A DNA stretch of 22,166 bases, from NCBI GenBank assembly GCA_032718475.1, contig JAUCBJ010008199.1:1-22166 (forward strand), in the 5' to 3' direction. The DNA is from Nemertoderma westbladi. Its lineage: Eukaryota; Xenacoelomorpha; Nemertodermatida; Nemertodermatidae. Below are positions 17,901-22,166 of this stretch, piece after piece (positions within the stretch are counted from its first letter, which is position 1; the number at the start of each line of letters is the position of its first letter). The notes under the pieces are model-generated. The model was not told the DNA's origin. It was given only the letters and a program-made list of their open reading frames with translations, and did no database searches. The position numbers and the translations under genes were made by a program.

Positions 17901-20900
17901 TAATGTTTGTGTCCCTAATTAATGTTTGTGTACCTCATTAATGTTTGTGTATCTCATTAATGTTTGTGTCCCTCATTAATGTTTGTGTCCCTCATTAATG
18001 TTTGTGTCCCTCATCAATGTTTGTGTACCCCATTAATGTTTGTGTCCCTCATTAATGTTTGTGTATCTCATTAATGTTTGTGTCCCTCATTAATGTTTGT
18101 GTCCCTCATTAATGTTTGTGTCCCTCATCAATGTTTATGTACCTCATTAATGTTTGTGTCCCTCATTAATGTTTGTGCCCCTCATTAATGTTTGTGTCCC
18201 TCATTAATGTTTGTATCCTTCATTAATGTTTGTGTCCCTCATTAATGTTTATCTCCCTCATTAATGTTTGTGTCCTACATTAATGTTTGTGTCCCTCATT
18301 AATGTTTGTGTCCCTCATTAATGTTTGTGTCCCTTATTAATGTTTGTGTCCCTCATTAATGTTTGTGTCCCTCATTAATGTTTGTGTCCCTCATTAATAT
18401 TTGTGTCCCTCATTAATGTTTGTGTCCCTAATTAATGTTTGTGTACCTCATTAATGTTTGTGTATCTCATTAATGTTTGTGTCCCTCATTAATGTTTGTG
18501 TCCCTCATTAATGTTTGTGTCCCTCATCAATGTTTGTGTACCCCATTAATGTTTGTGTCCCTCATTAATGTTTGTGTCCCTCATTAATGTTTGTGTCCCT
18601 CATTAATGTTTGTGTCCCTCATTAATGTTTTTGTCCCTCATTAATGTTTGTGTCCCTCATTAATGTTTGTGTCCCTCATTAATGTTTTTGTCCCTCATTA
18701 ATGTTTGTGTCCCTCATTAATGTTTGTGTATCTCATTAATGTTTGTGTCCCTCATTAATGTTTGTGTCCCTCATTAATGTTTATGTACCTCATTAATGTT
18801 TGTGTATCTCATTAATGTTTGTGTCCCTCATTAATGTTTGTGTCCCTCATTAATGTTTGTGTCCCTCATCAATGTTTATGTACCTCATTAATGTTTGTGT
18901 CCCTCATTAATGTTTGTGCCCCTCATTAATGTTTGTGTCCCTCATTAATGTTTGTATCCTTCATTAATGTTTGTGTCCCTCATTAATGTTTATCTCCCTC
19001 ATTAATGTTTGTGTCCTACATTAATGTTTGTGTCCCTCATTAATGTTTGTGTCCCTCATTAATGTTTGTGTCCCTTATTAATGTTTGTGTCCCTCATTAA
19101 TGTTTGTGTCCCTCATTAATGTTTGTGTCACTCATTAATGTTTGTGTCCCTCATTAATATTTGTGTCCCTCATTAATGTTTGTGTCCCTAATTAATGTTT
19201 GTGTACCTCATTAATGTTTGTGTCCCTCATTAATGTTTGTGTCCCTCATTAATGTTTGTGCCCCTCATTAATGTTTGTGTCCCTCATTAATGTTTGTATC
19301 CTTCATTAATGTTTGTGTCCCTCATTAATGTTTATCTCCCTCATTAATGTTTGTGTCCTACATTAATGTTTGTGTCCCTCATTAATGTTTGTGTCCCTCA
19401 TTAATGTTTGTGTCCCTTATTAATGTTTGTGTCCCTCATTAATGTTTGTGTCCCTCATTAATGTTTGTGTCACTCATTAATGTTTGTGTCCCTCATTAAT
19501 ATTTGTGTCCCTCATTAATGTTTGTGTCCCTCATTAATGTTTGTGTCCCTTATTAATGTTTGTGTCCCTCATTAATGTTTGTGTCCCTCATTAATGTTTG
19601 TGTCACTCATTAATGTTTGTGTCCCTCATTAATATTTGTGTCCCTCATTAATGTTTGTGTCCCTAATTAATGTTTGTGTACCTCATTAATGTTTGTGTAT
19701 CTCATTAATGTTTGTGTCCCTCATTAATGTTTGTGTCCCTCATTAATGTTTGTGTCCCTCATCAATGTTTGTGTACCCCATTAATGTTTGTGTCCCTCAT
19801 TAATGTTTGTGTCCCTCATTAATGTTTGTGTCCCTCATTAATTTTTGTGTCCCTCATTAATGTTTTTGTCCCTCATTAATGTTTGTGTCCCTCATTAATG
19901 TTTGTGTCCCTCATTAATGTTTTTGTCCCTCATTAATGTTTGTGTCCCTCATTAATGTTTGTGTCCCTCATTAATGTTTGTGTCCCTCATTAATGTTTGT
20001 GTCCCTCATTAATGTTTTTGTCCCTCATTAATGTTTGTGTCCCTCATTAATGTTTGTGTCCCTCATTAATGTTTGTGTCCCTCATTAATGTTTTTGTCCC
20101 TCATTAATGTTTGTGTCCCTCATTAATGTTTGTGTCCCCCATTAATGTTTGTATCCCTCATTAATGTTTGTGTCCCTCATTAATGTTTGTGTCCCTCATT
20201 AATGTTTGTGTCCCTCATTAATGTTTGTGTCCCTCATTAATGTTTGTGTCCCTCATTAATGTTTTTGTCCCTCATCAATGTTTGTGTACCTCATTAATGT
20301 TTGTGTCCCTCATTAATGTTTGTGTCCCTCATTAATGTTTGTGTCCCTCATTAATGTTTGTGTCCCTCATTAATGTTTTTGTCCCTCATTAATGTTTGTG
20401 TCCCTCATTAATGTTTGTGTCCCCCATTAATGTTTGTATCCCTCATTAATGTTTGTGTCCCTCATTAATGTTTGTGTCCCTCATTAATGTTTGTGTCCCT
20501 CATTAATGTTTGTGTCCCTCATTAATGTTTGTGTCCCTCATTAATGTTTTTGTCCCTCATCAATGTTTGTGTACTTCATTAATGTTTGTGTCCCTCATTA
20601 ATGTTTGTGTCCCTCATTAATGTTTGTGTCCCTCATTAATGTTTGTGTCCCTCATTAATGTTTGTGTCCCTCATTAATGTTTGTGTCCCTCATTAATGTT
20701 TGTGTCACTCATTAATGTTTGTGTCCCTCATTGATATTTGTGTCCCTCATTAATGTTTGTGTCCCTAATTAATGTTTGTGTACCTCATTAATGTTTGTGT
20801 ATCTCATTAATGTTTGTGTCCCTCATTAATGTTTGTGTCCCTCATTAATGTTTGTGTCCCTCATTGATATTTGTGTCCCTCATTAATGTTTGTGTCCCTA

Positions 20901-21645
20901 ATTAATGTTTGTGTACCTCATTAATGTTTGTGTATCTCATTAATGTTTGTGTCCCTCATTAATGTTTGTGTCCCTCATTAATGTTTTTGTCCCTCATCAA
21001 TGTTTGTGTACTTCATTAATGTTTGTGTCCCTCATTAATGTTTGTGTCCCTCATTAATGTTTGTGTCCCTCATTAATGTTTGTGTCCCTCATTAATGTTT
21101 GTGTCCCTCATTAATGTTTGTGTCCCTCATTAATGTTAGTGTCCCTCATTAATGTTTGTGTCCCTCATTAATGTTTGTATCCCTCATTAATGTTTGTGTC
21201 CCTCATTAATGTTTGTGTCCCTCATTAATGTTTGTGTCCCTCATTAATGTTTGTGTCCCTCATTAATGTTTGTGTCCCTCATTAATGTTTGTGTCCCTCA
21301 TTAATGTTTGTGTCCCTCATTAATGTTTGTGTCCCTCATTAATGTTTGTGTCCCTCATTAATGTTTGTGTCCCTCATTAATGTTTGTGTCCCTCATTAAT
21401 GTTTGTATCCCTCATTAATGTTTGTGTCCCTCATTAATGTTTGTGTCCCTCATTAATGTTTGTGTCCCTCATTAATGTTTGTGTCCCTCATTAATGTTTG
21501 TGTCCCTCATTAATGTTTTTGTCCCTCATTAATGTTTGTGTCCCTCATTAATGTTTGTGTCCCTTATTAATGTTTGTGTCCCTCATTAATGTTTTTGTCC
21601 CTCATTAATGTTTGTGTCCCTCATTAATATTTGTGTCCCTCATTA
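14901..21645 (+). repeat. 19-bp satellite, about 355 copies, with higher-order structure
   Basis: The unit CATTAATGTTTGTGTCCCT (19 bp) fills 6.7 kb. Variant units (GTACCTC, GTATCTC, TTATCTCC, GTCCTAC, CATCAATG, GTTTTTGTCC, AATATTTG, GTATCCTTC) recur in fixed order, showing that multi-unit blocks were duplicated. The GTATCCTTC variant at 16598, 16864, 18213, 18954 and 19296 is spaced by 14, 71, 39 and 18 units exactly. Block 16662-17122 recurs at 18752-19212 (110 units away). Block 17461-18013 recurs at 20311-20863 (150 units away) with one difference noticed. The leftmost part (to about 15750) is the most divergent, with 17-18 bp units and cccc variants. No ORF crosses it. Confidence 0.97.
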
Positions 21646-22166
21646 TTATGCCCCTCCATTACGGAAGCCCATAGCAATCACGGGTATATCCGGGTACATT
21701 ATTCCACGGAATAGTGAATTCCTACAGTGAACAGATCGCTCAGTACCACATTATTTTACAAAACAAAATCTTCCTGAGACCACGTGACATTTAACAGAGT
21801 TTGTTTGGAACCCTATGTAGTATGCTTGGGTGAGTCAGTCAGAAATTACATATAGTTTCGCTTTCAAAACAGCTTGACAAGCATGAGGACATGCGCTGTG
21901 CGTGGATATTGCAGCAGTAGTAGTGCCGAAGCCGAAACGAAATTTAGTCGCATAATTGCATCCGCACACCGCACATCAAGCCATTTCCAATACTCACCAT
22001 TTCTTGGGAGTCAGTAATGAATCCTTACTTAATTCACAAAGCAATTATGCGCTGTAAATTTTCCTGATAGTCGGTCAAGCTCAAGCAGAGTCAATATTAT
22101 TATACATTATATACAAGGAAGAGATCACTACAGGGAAATTAAGTAATACCGGTATAAGAAAATTAA
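21646..22166. other. Unique sequence right of the satellite, no gene seen
   Basis: This sequence has no repeat and no ORF of note. TACGGAAGCC at 21660-21669 also occurs at 13455-13464, near the outer edge of the reversed satellite block. Nothing else is recognised. Confidence 0.5.

Noticed and set aside
14901-21645. Telomeric repeat
   Set aside because: The 19-bp unit is not a TTAGGG-type short G-rich repeat and the array is internal, with unique sequence on its right side.

Overview
This window looks like non-coding-rich nuclear DNA of an invertebrate animal, most likely marine. The basis is one intronless rhodopsin-like GPCR gene, two different non-LTR retrotransposon fragments, a terminal-inverted-repeat (TIR) DNA element and at least six tandem-repeat arrays. 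There is no bacterial gene density, no operon and no rRNA, tRNA or CRISPR signal. The species cannot be fixed from sequence alone. The L2/CR1-type LINE 3' end and the HECT-like fragment fit molluscs, echinoderms, lancelets or similar lineages.

Layout from left to right. 303-1886 is a 45-bp minisatellite of about 35 copies; its period is divisible by three, so it gives long but probably meaningless ORFs on both strands. 1887-3305 is AT-rich and gene-poor, with a 20-G run. 3306-4298 (minus) is a complete 330-residue seven-transmembrane receptor, the only apparently intact cellular gene. About 250 bp upstream of its start codon lies a 2.1-kb TIR element (4545-6647), flanked by a perfect 6-bp duplication CAAATC. 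This element carries a 22-bp palindromic array in its left arm, a degenerate HECT E3 ligase C-lobe exon, two different 33-bp-period arrays and a matching right arm. 6654-7946 is AT-rich and non-coding. 8010-9810 is an array of about 13 copies of a 137-146 bp unit, including a perfect 280-bp tandem duplication. 10635-12927 (minus) is a 5'-truncated non-LTR retrotransposon with an almost intact reverse transcriptase, one frameshift and an 11-bp candidate target-site duplication. 13137-13336 holds a cluster of a short dispersed inverted motif. 13476-13563 is a short reversed piece of a 19-bp satellite ending in 30 G. 14005-14903 is the 3' end of an L2/CR1-like LINE with an (ATT)n tail. That tail runs directly into a 6.7-kb array of about 355 copies of a 19-bp unit (14901-21645). 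The last 500 bp are unique sequence without a recognisable gene.

The genes do not form a pathway. The common theme is repeat turnover: arrays nested inside a mobile element, higher-order duplication inside arrays that keeps exact 19-bp register, and inverted copies of the same motifs many kilobases apart. The most notable objects are the TIR element with its HECT fragment and palindromic arm, the higher-order 19-bp satellite with an inverted satellite piece beyond the LINE, and the dispersed TGTCCCT-N(2-3)-A-rich-GCCA motif family found in both orientations between about 7000 and 13340.
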